DNA from: an uncultured Clostridia bacterium
GTDB taxonomy: Bacteria > Bacillota > Clostridia > Christensenellales > Borkfalkiaceae
DNA: 64,000 nucleotides
Assembly: GCA_944376335.1 (NCBI GenBank)
Contig: CALWCH010000006.1
Span: 1-64,000 of the forward strand
Direction: 5' to 3'
Shown: one piece after another, positions 51,472 to 60,592 of the stretch
Layout of the letters: every line of letters starts with the position of its first letter
Position numbering within the stretch: the first letter of the stretch is position 1
The notes under the pieces: model-generated
The model's input: the letters and a program-made list of their open reading frames with translations, nothing else
Told to the model about the DNA's origin: nothing
Database searches by the model: none
Position numbers and translations under genes: made by a program

Positions 51472-51950
51472 TTCTTCAAAGAGTTCATCAGCCCGCCCTT
51501 GTCGATGATGTTCTGAATGAAGGGGGGGAAGGGCTGCGCCCGATATTCTTCGCCCGTCGTCTCGTTGCGGATGACGCCGAGGGAAAGATCGCACGAGACG
51601 GTGTCGCCCTCATGAATCGCTTTGACCGCCTCGGGGCACTCGAGAATGGGCAGCCCGATGTTGATGGAGTTGCGGTAGAAGATGCGCGCAAAGGTGTTGG
51701 CAATGACGAGGGAGACGCCGCTCGCCTTGATGGCGATGGGCGCGTGCTCGCGCGAGGAACCGCAGCCGAAGTTGTCCTCGGCGACGATGATGTCGCCTTT
51801 CTGCACTTTATTTACAAAGTCCTTGTCGATGTCCTCCATGCAGTGCTTGGCAAGCTCCTCGGGGGAGGACGTGTTGAGGTAGCGCGCGGGAATGATGACG
51901 TCGGTATCCACGTCGCTGCCGAATTTATGCACTTTGCCTTGAACTTTCAT
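51468..51950 (-). CDS. leuD: 3-isopropylmalate dehydratase small subunit
   Basis: Partner of LeuC in isomerising 2- to 3-isopropylmalate. The 160-residue swivel-domain protein shows [17 protein letters not shown] and [18 protein letters not shown], and the late [18 protein letters not shown]. Its ATG shares one base with the leuC stop (TAATG). Confidence 0.96.
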   Translation of the reverse strand: MKVQGKVHKFGSDVDTDVIIPARYLNTSSPEELAKHCMEDIDKDFVNKVQKGDIIVAEDNFGCGSSREHAPIAIKASGVSLVIANTFARIFYRNSINIGLPILECPEAVKAIHEGDTVSCDLSLGVIRNETTGEEYRAQPFPPFIQNIIDKGGLMNSLKK

Positions 51951-53203
51951 TACTGTACCTCCTTTGGCGTTGCGAGGCGGCCGAGCACCGCGCTCGCCGC
52001 GGCGACATAGGGGGAAGCGAGGTAAATTTCGCTCGAAATGTGCCCCATGCGGCCCACAAAGTTGCGGTTGGTGGTGGAAACGCACCGCTCGCCGTCGGCT
52101 AAGATCCCCATGTGCCCGCCGAGGCAGGGCCCGCAGGTGGGGGTGGAGACGACTGCGCCCGCCTTCACCATGTCGGAGACGAGTCCCTCCTCGATGGCCT
52201 GAAGATAAATTTCCTGCGTCGCGGGGATGACGATGCAGCGCACGCCGTCTGCGACCTTCCTGCCGCGCAAGATGTCGGCGGCCTGTCGCAAATCGGAGAT
52301 GCGCCCGTTCGTGCACGAACCGATGACGACTTGCTGAATGGGGAGTTCGTCCCATTCCGTCTTGGTGTTTTCGGGAAGATGCGGGAAGGCAACGGTGGGC
52401 TTTAAGGCGTTGAGGTCGATTTCGTAGACCTTCTCGTATTCCGCGTCTGCGTCCGCCTCGTAAATTTTGGGGGTGCGTTTGAATCTTCCCTGCATATATG
52501 CAAGCGTCTTGTCGTCCACGGGGAAGATGCCGTTCTTCGCGCCCGCTTCGATCGCCATGTTGCAGACGGTGAAGCGGTCGTCCATCGAAAGGGAGGCAAC
52601 GCCCTCGCCCGTAAATTCCATGCTCTTGTAGAGCGCGCCGTCGACGCCGATCATGCCGATGATGTGCAGAATGAGGTCCTTGCCCGTCACATATTTGGGG
52701 AGCGCCCCTTTGAGCTCGAATTTGAGGGCGGCGGGCACCTTGAACCACGCCTTATTGGTCATCATGGCGGCGGCAAGGTCGGTGGAGCCCACGCCCGTCG
52801 AGAATGCGCCGAGCGCCCCGTAGGTGCAGGTGTGGCTGTCCGCGCCGATCACGCAGTCACCCGCGCCCACGAGCCCCTGTTCGGGCAGAAGGGCGTGTTC
52901 GATGCCCATTTGCCCCACGTCATAAAAGTGCGTCACTTCCTGCGCCTTTGCGAATTCGCGCGTCTTTTTCACCTGGCAGGCGGCCTTGATGTCCTTATTC
53001 GGGGTAAAGTGGTCCATCACGAGCGCGACCTTATCGCGGCACTTCACGCACCCTCCCGCCTTCTCCACCTCGTTGATGGCAACGGGGGCGGTGATGTCGT
53101 TGGCAAGCGCCAAGTCAAGCTCGGCTTCGATGAGCTGCCCCGCCGTCACGGAAGGAAGTCCTGCATGCGCGGCGAGAATTTTCTGCGTCATCGTCATTCC
53201 CAT
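51950..53203 (-). CDS. leuC: 3-isopropylmalate dehydratase large subunit
   Basis: Aconitase-family Fe-S enzyme of leucine synthesis; 417 residues as in bacterial LeuC. The 4Fe-4S Cys are in [13 protein letters not shown] and [12 protein letters not shown]. Substrate-binding [17 protein letters not shown] and [12 protein letters not shown] are present. Start: ATG 53203 ([15 protein letters not shown]) behind AAGGAGAACAGCT. Open codons further up are leader. First gene of a transcription unit leuC-leuD-X-leuB-yggS-PLC with its own promoter. Confidence 0.97.
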   Translation of the reverse strand: MGMTMTQKILAAHAGLPSVTAGQLIEAELDLALANDITAPVAINEVEKAGGCVKCRDKVALVMDHFTPNKDIKAACQVKKTREFAKAQEVTHFYDVGQMGIEHALLPEQGLVGAGDCVIGADSHTCTYGALGAFSTGVGSTDLAAAMMTNKAWFKVPAALKFELKGALPKYVTGKDLILHIIGMIGVDGALYKSMEFTGEGVASLSMDDRFTVCNMAIEAGAKNGIFPVDDKTLAYMQGRFKRTPKIYEADADAEYEKVYEIDLNALKPTVAFPHLPENTKTEWDELPIQQVVIGSCTNGRISDLRQAADILRGRKVADGVRCIVIPATQEIYLQAIEEGLVSDMVKAGAVVSTPTCGPCLGGHMGILADGERCVSTTNRNFVGRMGHISSEIYLASPYVAAASAVLGRLATPKEVQ

Positions 53204-53242
53204 AGCTGTTCTCCTTGATATCTTCATGTATGTTTGTATAAA

Positions 53243-53271
53243 ATTATACCACGGCGGCAAAAGTTTGTCAA
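53243..53271 (-). promoter_or_regulatory. leuC operon promoter
   Basis: On the minus strand TTGACA (53266-53271), 17 bases, TATAAT (53243-53248): full consensus. A 40-nt leader follows. Confidence 0.85.
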
Positions 53272-53312
53272 ATGATAGGGGGAAGGTTTGCCTCGCTGCA
53301 GCGAAAAGTTAA

Positions 53313-53351
53313 AAAAATTGCGCCGCGCGGGGCAGAGCCCCGCGCGGCGCG
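53313..53351 (-). terminator. Terminator after ilvD
   Basis: GCGCCGCGCGGGGC, AGA, and its complement, followed on the minus strand by CAATTTTTTT. Confidence 0.8.
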
Positions 53352-53376
53352 CTTCTGTTAAGGAGGAATGAGCAAA

Positions 53377-55041
53377 TCAGAATTTTTTAAACACGGCCCC
53401 GTCCGAGGCGGACGTGACGAGCGCACGGTAGCGCTTCAAATACCCCTCGACGGGCTTTTCCTTGGGCACAAAGTGCTTGAGGCGCTCCGCGATGACCTCG
53501 TCGGGCACGCGGAGATTGATTTCACCCTTCTCGATGTCGATCTCGATGGTGTCGCCCTCTTCGACGACGCCGATGACGCCGCCCGCCGCCGCTTCGGGGC
53601 ACACATGCCCGATGGCCGCGCCGCGCGTCGCCCCCGAAAATCTGCCGTCCGTGATGAGCGCGACGGTATCCCCCAACCCCGCGCCCACGATGGACGAGGT
53701 GGGGGAGAGCATCTCGCGCATCCCGGGGCCGCCCTTGGGCCCTTCATAGCGGATGACGACGACGTCGCCCTTGTTGATTTGGTTGGTGGAGATGGCCTGC
53801 ATCGCCTCTTCTTCCGAATCGAATACGCGCGCGGGGCCGATGTGGTGATACATCTTGGGGTCGACGGCGCTCTTCTTGACGACGCTGCCCTCCTTCGCAA
53901 GGTTGCCCTTTAAGATGGCAAGGCCGCCGTAGCTCGAATAGGGGCTCGTGATGGGGCGGATGATCTCCTCATCCGTGACGCGGACATATTTCGTGCGCTC
54001 GTCCTGCGTTTCAAGCGTGCAGGTGAGCGCGGAGCCGTCGAAGAGGTCCGCATCGATGAGCGTGCGGATGACGGCGGAGATGCCGCCCGCCTCGTTGAGC
54101 TCCTCGATGTAGTGATCGCCCGCGGGCGCCAAGCGGCACAGGTTGGGCGTCGATTTGGAGATCTCGTTCATCGTGTCGACGGAGATCTGCTCCTTCGTAA
54201 AGCCCAGCTCGCTCGCAAGCGCCAGAAGGTGCAAAACGGAGTTGGAAGAGGCGCCGATCGCCATATCCACGCGCTCCGCATTCCTGACGGCGGTCGGGGT
54301 GAGGATGTCGCGCGGGCACACGTTTTTTTCGATGAGCCCCATCACCGCTTCGCCCGCCTCTTTGGCAAGCATGAGGCGCGCCGAGTACACCATGGGCACG
54401 GTGCCGTTGCCGGGGAGCGCCATGCCGAGGGCTTCCAAGAGGCAGTTCATGGAGTTCGCCGTAAACATGCCCGAGCACGAGCCGCAGGTGGGGCAGGCGG
54501 TACATTCAAAGCGTTCGAGTTCCTTCTCGTCGATCTTCCCCGAGGTGTATGCGCCCACCGCCTCGAACATCGAGGAGAGGGAGAGCTTCTTCTTGTCCTT
54601 ATGCCCCGCGAGCATGGGACCGCCCGAGACGAACAATGCGGGTTTATTGACGCGCACCGCGCCCATCAGCATGCCGGGGATAATTTTATCGCAGTTGCCG
54701 ACGAGGATGATGCCGTCGAAGGCATGGGCGGTCGCCAAAATTTCCACGCTGTCTGCGATGACTTCACGCGAGGGGAGCGAATAGCGCATGCCCCTGTGAC
54801 CCATCGCGATGCCGTCGCACACGCCGATGCAGGGCACGATGACGGGCTTGCCGCCCGCCGCGATGACGCCCTCCGCCGCAGCACGCGCCACTTTGTCGAG
54901 GTACATATGCCCGGGGATGATGTCGCTCTGGGCGGAGACGATGCCGACGATGGGCTTTTTCATCTCGCTGTTCGTCCAGCCGAGCGCCCGCAGCAGCGAC
55001 CGCTGCGACGCCATATTGTTGCCGTTGGTAAAGGTATTCAT
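53377..55041 (-). CDS. ilvD: Dihydroxy-acid dehydratase
   Basis: Fe-S enzyme that dehydrates dihydroxy acids to 2-keto acids for valine, isoleucine and leucine. The 554-residue protein has the cluster Cys in LVGNCDKIIPGMLMG and CPTCGSCSGMFTANSMN, plus VTDGRFSGATRG-like ALITDGRFSGATRGAAIGH. Start: ATG 55041 (MNTFTNGNNMASQRSLLRAL) behind GTGGAGAAAAAGCC. It lies apart from ilvBN, separated by 490 bases of repeats, and its promoter is unclear. Confidence 0.96.
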   Translation of the reverse strand: MNTFTNGNNMASQRSLLRALGWTNSEMKKPIVGIVSAQSDIIPGHMYLDKVARAAAEGVIAAGGKPVIVPCIGVCDGIAMGHRGMRYSLPSREVIADSVEILATAHAFDGIILVGNCDKIIPGMLMGAVRVNKPALFVSGGPMLAGHKDKKKLSLSSMFEAVGAYTSGKIDEKELERFECTACPTCGSCSGMFTANSMNCLLEALGMALPGNGTVPMVYSARLMLAKEAGEAVMGLIEKNVCPRDILTPTAVRNAERVDMAIGASSNSVLHLLALASELGFTKEQISVDTMNEISKSTPNLCRLAPAGDHYIEELNEAGGISAVIRTLIDADLFDGSALTCTLETQDERTKYVRVTDEEIIRPITSPYSSYGGLAILKGNLAKEGSVVKKSAVDPKMYHHIGPARVFDSEEEAMQAISTNQINKGDVVVIRYEGPKGGPGMREMLSPTSSIVGAGLGDTVALITDGRFSGATRGAAIGHVCPEAAAGGVIGVVEEGDTIEIDIEKGEINLRVPDEVIAERLKHFVPKEKPVEGYLKRYRALVTSASDGAVFKKF

Positions 55042-55109
55042 GGCTTTTTCTCCACTTATACAAATAAAGATATCAATGAAATGCCGCATGCAAGATTTTC
55101 ATCCTGCCG

Positions 55110-55526
55110 CTTTTTTAAAATAACTGCCGCAAGCAAAACCACGCTTTTGCGGCGCGGCCCCCAATTTGTCCTATGCTTAGGACTTACGGGGGAAAGAGTG
55201 AATTTGCGCGAGCAGGGTTTCCTTTCGCCCTTTGCTTCCAAAATAACTTCCGCGAGCAGGGTTGCCCTGCGCTGCGGGACCCAATTTGCCCGATACTTCG
55301 GGCTTATTGTCTTTGAGAACATTCAGGTGCGCGGGCGACGGGGCTGAGAGATGTTGACGCTTCTTCTCAAACGGCGCAATGAGAACGCCGTTTTCGGACA
55401 CCGCTCGCGCTTTGCGAATGCGCTCGCTCATCTCGCAAGGGGAAAACAGCACACCGTGCTGTTTTAAGAACGCCCTTGCTCGACCCTCACGGAATTTGTT
55501 TTGCGAAGCAAAAGAAATTCGTGAAC
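55110..55526 (-). repeat. Mosaic repeat block between ilvD and ilvN
   Basis: Two upstream cores (GCAAAA/TTTTGC hairpin with CCCAATTTG, TCCTATGCTTAGGA, GGGGGAAAGAGTGA; then GCAGGG/CCCTGC, ACCCAATTTG, CCCGATACTTCGGG, TTATTGTCTTTGAGAAC). They are followed by the inverted 115-bp module (about 55368-55482) and the end hairpin CTCACGGAATTTGTTTTGCG to GTGAAC (55526), 4 bases from the ilvN stop. Nothing else is evident in 55042-55530. Confidence 0.82.
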
Positions 55527-55530
55527 TTTT

Positions 55531-56046
55531 TTATATCTGCTCTTTATAATCGGGAATGTCTTTGAGGCAAGCTGCGCCTCTTCCAATCGAGGTGACGCCC
55601 GTCCTTGCAAGCTCTAAAATGCCGTAGGGCATGAGCATATTGACGAAGCCGTCCAATTTCGAGGGCTTGCCCGTCAGCTCCATGATGGTCGCCTCGGTGG
55701 AGACATCCACGATCTTGGCGCGGAAAATTTGGCTGATTTCGAGGACCTGGCTTCTCGTCGTCGCGTCCGTCTTGACCTTGCAAAGGAGAAGCTCGCGCGA
55801 GACGGCATCGTCGTCCACCTTGGCGATCTTTCTCACGTCGATGAGCTTGTCCATCTGCTTCATCATCTGGCCGAGGATGTACTCATCGCCGCAGAGGACG
55901 ATGGTCATGCGCGAGACGGCGGGGCTTTCCGTCGTGCAGACGGAGAGCGATTCGATGTTGTACCCCCTTCTTGCAAAGAGGGCGGCAACGCGCGTCAAAA
56001 CGCCGCTCTTGTTGTCAACGAGTGCAGAGATGGTATAGCGGTTCAT
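55531..56046 (-). CDS. ilvN: Acetolactate synthase regulatory subunit
   Basis: Small subunit that confers valine feedback on IlvB. The 171-residue protein has an N-terminal ACT domain (RYTISALVDNKSGVLTRVAA to SLSVCTTESPAVSRM) and the C-terminal domain (RELLLCKVKTDATTRSQVLE, GILELARTGVTSIGRG). Normal length. Start overlaps the ilvB stop (ATGA), as usual for the pair. Confidence 0.95.
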   Translation of the reverse strand: MNRYTISALVDNKSGVLTRVAALFARRGYNIESLSVCTTESPAVSRMTIVLCGDEYILGQMMKQMDKLIDVRKIAKVDDDAVSRELLLCKVKTDATTRSQVLEISQIFRAKIVDVSTEATIMELTGKPSKLDGFVNMLMPYGILELARTGVTSIGRGAACLKDIPDYKEQI

Positions 56047-57707
56047 TTATTTCTGTCCTCCCAATTGGTGATGATGGTCTCGTACGAAGCGCCGGGGCGA
56101 ATCATGGGCAGCACGTTCTCGTCGTTGCTGATGCGGCAGTCCACGAGCACGGGCGAGGGGGTATTGAGCGCCTCTTTTAAAACGGGCATGATGTCCTCCT
56201 CCTTCTCGATCTTCATGCCCTTGGCGCCGAAGCTTTCCGCGAACCTCACATAGTCCGTCTTTTTGCGGATGTCCGTCTGCGAGAAGCGGTTGTTATAGAA
56301 GAGCTTCTGCCACTGACGCACCATGCCGAGCGCGCGGTTGTTCATAAGCAAAATGGTGATGGGCAGATTTTCCGTCACCGCCGTCGAAAGTTCGTTGAGG
56401 TTCATGTTGAAGCAGCCGTCGCCCGTGACGAGGATGACGTGCTTCCCGCTCCCGATGGCGGCGCCGATGGCAGCGCCTAAGCCGTAGCCCATCGTGCCGA
56501 GGCCGCCGCTCGAACAGAAGGTGCGGGGTTTTCGGATGGGGTAGTACTGCGCCGTCCACATCTGGTGCTGGCCGACGTCGGTGACGACGATATCCTCATC
56601 TCCCGCAATGTCGGAAGCGCCGATGATGACCTTGTGCCCGAGTTCGAGGTGGGGCCGCTTTGCCTTCTCGGCGGCTTTGAGCTCTTTCGCCTCCTGCATG
56701 AAGGGGCGGTCCTTCACCTCGTTGATGAGGGGCAGCATGGTCTTTAAGGCCTCCTTCACGTCGCCGAGGATGGAATAGGTGACGTCGACGTTCTTGTCGA
56801 TCTCCGCGTTGTCGATTTCGACCTGCACGACGACCTTATTCTCGGCAAATTTGTCGCGGTTGAGGGCGACGCGGTCGGAAAAGCGGGTGCCGAGGGCGAT
56901 GATGCAGTCGCTCTGCAGGGTGAGCTTTGCCGAAGTCGCGGTGCCGTGCATGCCCATCATGCCCATGAAGCGGGCATTTCCCGCAGGGTACGCGCCGGTG
57001 CCCATGAGCGTGCAGGCAACGGGGGCGTCCAGCTTTTCGGCAAGGGCGGCCACTTCTTCCTCCGCCTCCGAGGCGATGCACCCGCCGCCCAGCATGATGA
57101 GCGGTTTTTCCGCCTCATTGATGGCCTTGACGGCGTCCTCAACGGCGCTCACCGCAATGGGCTTGCGCTTGAGAACTTCGGGCGTCAAGGGCTCGTAGTC
57201 GGTCTCCGCGATCTGCACGTTTTTGAGAATATCGATGAGCACGGGGCCCTTTCTTCCCGAATTGGCAATTTTGAATGCCTGGCGGATGGCGGGGGCGAGG
57301 TCCTTCACGTCCTTGATGATGAAGTTGTGTTTGGTGATGGGCATGGTGATGCCCGAGATGTCGATCTCCTGGAAGGAGTCGCGCCCCAAAAGGCTGAGGC
57401 CGACGTTGCCCGTGATGGCGACGACGGGGATGGAGTCCATGAACGCCGTCGCGATGCCCGTGACGAGGTTGGTGGCGCCGGGGCCGCTCGTCGCCAAACA
57501 GACGCCGACGCGCCCCGTGACGCGCGCATAGCCGTCCGCGGCGTGCGCCGCGCCCTGCTCGTGCGAGGTGATGATGTGGCGGATGGTCCCGTCGCGGTAG
57601 AGTGCATCGTAGATGTCGAGCACCGTGCCGCCCGGGTAGCCGAATATCGTGTCAACGCCCTGCTCTTTGAGGCAGTTGATGAGAATTTCTGCACCGTTGC
57701 ATTTCAT
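56043..57707 (-). CDS. ilvB: Acetolactate synthase catalytic subunit
   Basis: ThDP enzyme that condenses pyruvate to acetolactate or acetohydroxybutyrate, the first common step of branched-chain synthesis. The 554-residue protein shows IFGYPGGTVLDIYDAL, the catalytic Glu in SHEQGAAHAADGYAR (about residue 47), and the ThDP motif GDGCFNMNLNELST...LLMNN. Start: ATG 57707 (MKCNGAEILINCLKEQGV) behind GGGAGGGTCTTACC; upstream codons are leader. Operon ilvB-ilvN. Confidence 0.97.
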   Translation of the reverse strand: MKCNGAEILINCLKEQGVDTIFGYPGGTVLDIYDALYRDGTIRHIITSHEQGAAHAADGYARVTGRVGVCLATSGPGATNLVTGIATAFMDSIPVVAITGNVGLSLLGRDSFQEIDISGITMPITKHNFIIKDVKDLAPAIRQAFKIANSGRKGPVLIDILKNVQIAETDYEPLTPEVLKRKPIAVSAVEDAVKAINEAEKPLIMLGGGCIASEAEEEVAALAEKLDAPVACTLMGTGAYPAGNARFMGMMGMHGTATSAKLTLQSDCIIALGTRFSDRVALNRDKFAENKVVVQVEIDNAEIDKNVDVTYSILGDVKEALKTMLPLINEVKDRPFMQEAKELKAAEKAKRPHLELGHKVIIGASDIAGDEDIVVTDVGQHQMWTAQYYPIRKPRTFCSSGGLGTMGYGLGAAIGAAIGSGKHVILVTGDGCFNMNLNELSTAVTENLPITILLMNNRALGMVRQWQKLFYNNRFSQTDIRKKTDYVRFAESFGAKGMKIEKEEDIMPVLKEALNTPSPVLVDCRISNDENVLPMIRPGASYETIITNWEDRNK

Positions 57708-57744
57708 GGTAAGACCCTCCCTACATAAAAGTGTGCTTCCCTTA

Positions 57745-57773
57745 ATTATAAGGGGAATATGCGTTTGTGTCAA
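57745..57773 (-). promoter_or_regulatory. ilvBN promoter
   Basis: On the minus strand TTGACA (57768-57773), 17 bases, TATAAT (57745-57750): full consensus, 38 bases before ilvB. The leader is short, and no T-box was seen. Confidence 0.85.
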
Positions 57774-57824
57774 GCCTTTGTGAGATATTTTCGCGGGCAA
57801 CTGTCAAATTCTGCATATTTATGC

Positions 57825-57851
57825 AAAAAAAGGACGCATAGGGGCGTCCTT
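57825..57851 (-). terminator. argH terminator
   Basis: AAGGACGC/GCGTCCTT with a six-base loop, then TTTTTTT on the minus strand. Confidence 0.85.
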
Positions 57852-57877
57852 TTATATTGTTCCCTTACAGTATCTCA

Positions 57878-59254
57878 TCAACCAAAGTGTTTGAGGCGGT
57901 TGCGGATGCGGATGAGCGCCTTCCTCGCTGCCTGCTGAGAAGAGCCGCCCACCGAATTTCTCGCCTCTGCCGACGTGCGCGCAAGCACCACGCCCGTCAC
58001 GTCGCGCTCAAACACGTCGCTCACGTCCTGAAATTCCTTTAAGGAGAGCTCGTTGAGCGCCTTGCCGCGCTCGATGCAGTATCTTACGATCTTTCCCGTG
58101 ATGGCGTGCGCGTCGCGGAAGGGAACGCCCTTCTTGGAGAGGTAGTCGGCAACGTCGGTCGCCGTCGAGAAGCCGAGCCCCGCCGCGTTATACATCGCCT
58201 CGGAGTTGAACTTCATCCCCTTGAACATGGCGTGGAACACGGAAACGCAGTCGCATACCGTCTTTTCCGCGTCGAACACGGGCTCTTTATCCTCCTGCAG
58301 GTCCTTGTCGTAGGCGAGGGGCAGCGCCTTCATCGTCGCGAGGAAGCCCGTCAAATCTCCGATGACCCGCCCGCACTTGCCGCGGATGAGTTCGGGGATG
58401 TCGGGGTTCTTCTTCTGCGGCATGATGGAGGAGCCCGTCGAGTACGCATCGGAAATTTCCCAGAAGCCGAATTCGTCCGAGGTGTAGAGGATGGTGTCTT
58501 CGCACAGGCGCGAGAGGTGCAGCATGACGCCCGTGAGGCAGAAGAGGTATTCCGCCACAAAGTCGCGGTCGGACACGGCGTCGATGGAGCAGTTGGAGAT
58601 CTCGTCGAACTTCAAGAGCTTTTTGGTGAGTTCGCGGTCGATGGGGAAGGACGTGCCCGCAAGCGCCGCGCTGCCGAGGGGCATCACGTTGACGCGCTTT
58701 CTGCAGTCCTCGAGGCGCTCCATGTCGCGCAGGAACATCTCGGAATAGGCGTTGAGGTACTGGGCAAAGTTGACGGGCTGCGCCTTCCGCAAGTGGGTAT
58801 AGCCGGGCAGAATGCACTTGATGTGCTCGTGCGCGGTCATCGTCAGCGTCGTCACAAAGGCGTGCAGGAGGGAGATGATGCGGTCGATGGAGCCGCGGAT
58901 GTAGAGGCGCAGGTCGGTCGCCACCTGGTCGTTGCGGGAGCGGGCGGTGTGCAGCTTCTTGCCCACTTCGCCGATGCGGCTAACGAGCGTATTTTCCACA
59001 AAGGAGTGGATGTCCTCCGCGCCCTCGACGGGGAGCGTGCCCTCGTCGATGTCCTTTAAGATGCCTTTAAGCCCCTCCTGAATGCGTTCGGAGTCCTCTT
59101 TCGGGATGATGCCCGTCTCGCCCAGCATCGTCGCATGGGCGATGCTCGCCGTGATGTCTACGCGGTAGAGCTTCTTGTCGAAGGAGAGAGATTCGTTGAA
59201 GGCGTCGGCGTCCGCTGCCGTGGGCGCGTCGAACCTTCCTTCCCAAAGTTTCAT
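57878..59254 (-). CDS. argH: Argininosuccinate lyase
   Basis: Last step of arginine synthesis: argininosuccinate to arginine and fumarate. The 458-residue protein has KLWEGRFDAPTAADADAFNE at the start, LHTARSRNDQVATDLRLYI, and the fumarase-superfamily signature SSIMPQKKNPDIPELIRGKC. Start: ATG 59254 behind GAGAGGTAATATA. Monocistronic with own promoter and terminator. No argG in the window. Confidence 0.97.
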   Translation of the reverse strand: MKLWEGRFDAPTAADADAFNESLSFDKKLYRVDITASIAHATMLGETGIIPKEDSERIQEGLKGILKDIDEGTLPVEGAEDIHSFVENTLVSRIGEVGKKLHTARSRNDQVATDLRLYIRGSIDRIISLLHAFVTTLTMTAHEHIKCILPGYTHLRKAQPVNFAQYLNAYSEMFLRDMERLEDCRKRVNVMPLGSAALAGTSFPIDRELTKKLLKFDEISNCSIDAVSDRDFVAEYLFCLTGVMLHLSRLCEDTILYTSDEFGFWEISDAYSTGSSIMPQKKNPDIPELIRGKCGRVIGDLTGFLATMKALPLAYDKDLQEDKEPVFDAEKTVCDCVSVFHAMFKGMKFNSEAMYNAAGLGFSTATDVADYLSKKGVPFRDAHAITGKIVRYCIERGKALNELSLKEFQDVSDVFERDVTGVVLARTSAEARNSVGGSSQQAARKALIRIRNRLKHFG

Positions 59255-59288
59255 TATATTACCTCTCAAGAGATTGTTTGTTATCCTG

Positions 59289-59317
59289 ATTTTACCCGAT
59301 TTTTCGCGAAAAGGCAA
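59289..59317 (-). promoter_or_regulatory. argH promoter
   Basis: On the minus strand TTGCCT (59312-59317), 17 bases, TAAAAT (59289-59294). Confidence 0.7.
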
Positions 59318-59356
59318 GCGATTTCGGGGCAAAGGGCAAATTTGCCCCCGTTTCGA

Positions 59357-59386
59357 TTGACAACCCGCCCTCCGCTATATTACAAT
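59357..59386 (+). promoter_or_regulatory. ruv operon promoter
   Basis: TTGACA (59357-59362), 18 bases, TACAAT (59381-59386). Confidence 0.7.
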
Positions 59387-59451
59387 ATAAACAGAAAAAA
59401 ATGCGGCTTTCTGCGCCTTTTTCGGGGCGCGGGGCGCAAAAGGAGGGGCGC

Positions 59452-59949
59452 TTGGTCATTCTGGGGCTGGATCCCGGGTTTGGGACGATGGGCTACGGCG
59501 TCATCGAGCGGGATGCGCGCGGCAATTGCCGTGCCATCGACTACGGCGTCGTCAAGACGCCTCCCACGGAGAACTTTGCCGTGCGGCTGTGCATGCTCGA
59601 GCAGGGCGTCAATGCTCTCTTCGACAAGTTCTCTCCCGAGGAAGCGGCGATGGAAGAGCTGTTCTTCTCCAAAAACATTACAACGGGCATTGCCGTCGCC
59701 CACGCGCGCGGGGTCATTCTTTTAACGTGCTGCAAGCGGTGCGGGCGCATCTTTGAATACACCCCCAACCAGATCAAGCAGGCGCTCACGGGGTACGGCA
59801 GGGCAGACAAGGGGCAGATGCAGCGGTGCGTTGCCTCCCACCTGCGCTTAAAGGAAGTTCCCCGCCCGGACGACGCGGCGGACGCCCTCGGCGCGGCGCT
59901 CTGCCATGCCTTTACCAACCGCCTCTCGGGGCTGTTCGGCATCAAATAA
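59452..59949 (+). CDS. ruvC: Crossover junction endodeoxyribonuclease RuvC
   Basis: RuvC cuts Holliday junctions made by recombination. The 165-residue RNase-H-fold nuclease has the acidic residues in ILGLDPGFGTMGYG (Asp about 7), AMEELFF (Glu about 66) and RPDDAADALGAALCHA (Asp pair about 140). The start is TTG 59452: it gives the family N-terminus and has AAGGAGG just upstream. The ATG at 59401 would add 17 unlike residues and has no ribosome site. First gene of ruvC-ruvA-ruvB-queA-tgt. Confidence 0.94.
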   Translation: MVILGLDPGFGTMGYGVIERDARGNCRAIDYGVVKTPPTENFAVRLCMLEQGVNALFDKFSPEEAAMEELFFSKNITTGIAVAHARGVILLTCCKRCGRIFEYTPNQIKQALTGYGRADKGQMQRCVASHLRLKEVPRPDDAADALGAALCHAFTNRLSGLFGIK

Positions 59950-59958
59950 GAGGAAAGT

Positions 59959-60549
59959 ATGATCGGATATTTAAAGGGCAAAGTGCTCGACTTGACGCTC
60001 GAGAGCGCGCTCATCGAAGTGAACGGGGTCGGGTACGAAGTTTCATGCACGGGCGCGGCGTTTGCGCGGCTCGCCCGCGGCGGCGTGGGGGAGGTCTATA
60101 CCTACCTGCAGATGAAGGAGGACGGCGTCTCCCTATATGGCTTTGCCGACTTAAAAGAGAAGGCGCTCTTTTTGAAGCTCACCTCGGTGCAGGGCGTGGG
60201 CGCAAAGCTGGCGCTCGCCATTCTCTCTTCGATGCGCCCCGAGGAGCTGTACGACGTCATCGCCGCAGCGGATGCGAAGCGGCTTTCGACGGTCAAGGGC
60301 GTGGGGAGAAAGACCGCCGACCGCATCATTCTGGAATTGCACGGCAAAATTTCCGCGACCGCCATCTTAAGCGATTCTTCGGCCGCGCCCGCCGCCGTCA
60401 AGGCCTCTTCGGAGGACGAGGATGCCGTTGCCGCGCTCATGAACCTCGGCTTTTCCCGCCAGGAGAGCGCCCGCGCCGTCGAGCGCGCGCGGAAGGAGGG
60501 CGCAAGGAGCATCGAGGAAGTCATTTCCGCCGCCCTCAGGGGCATGTGA
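59959..60549 (+). CDS. ruvA: Holliday junction branch migration protein RuvA
   Basis: RuvA binds four-way junctions and loads RuvB. The 196-residue protein has the OB-type N-terminus (MIGYLKGKVLDLTLESALIE), two helix-hairpin-helix regions (TSVQGVGAKLALAILS and STVKGVGRKTADRIIL), a flexible linker of Ala/Pro/Ser type and domain III (ALMNLGFSRQESARAVERAR). Start behind GAGGAAAGT. Confidence 0.96.
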   Translation: MIGYLKGKVLDLTLESALIEVNGVGYEVSCTGAAFARLARGGVGEVYTYLQMKEDGVSLYGFADLKEKALFLKLTSVQGVGAKLALAILSSMRPEELYDVIAAADAKRLSTVKGVGRKTADRIILELHGKISATAILSDSSAAPAAVKASSEDEDAVAALMNLGFSRQESARAVERARKEGARSIEEVISAALRGM

Positions 60550-60592
60550 GCTGCCGTTTTCGGCATTTGAGTGATCGTTTGGAGGGTGCGTT

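Noticed and set aside
54112..55347. Long plus-strand open frame opposite ilvD
   Set aside because: Antisense of a clear ilvD; composition typical of shadow frames, and its end is repeat sequence.
59401..59451. Earlier ATG as the ruvC start
   Set aside because: The extra 17 residues do not match RuvC, and AAGGAGG precedes the TTG at 59452.
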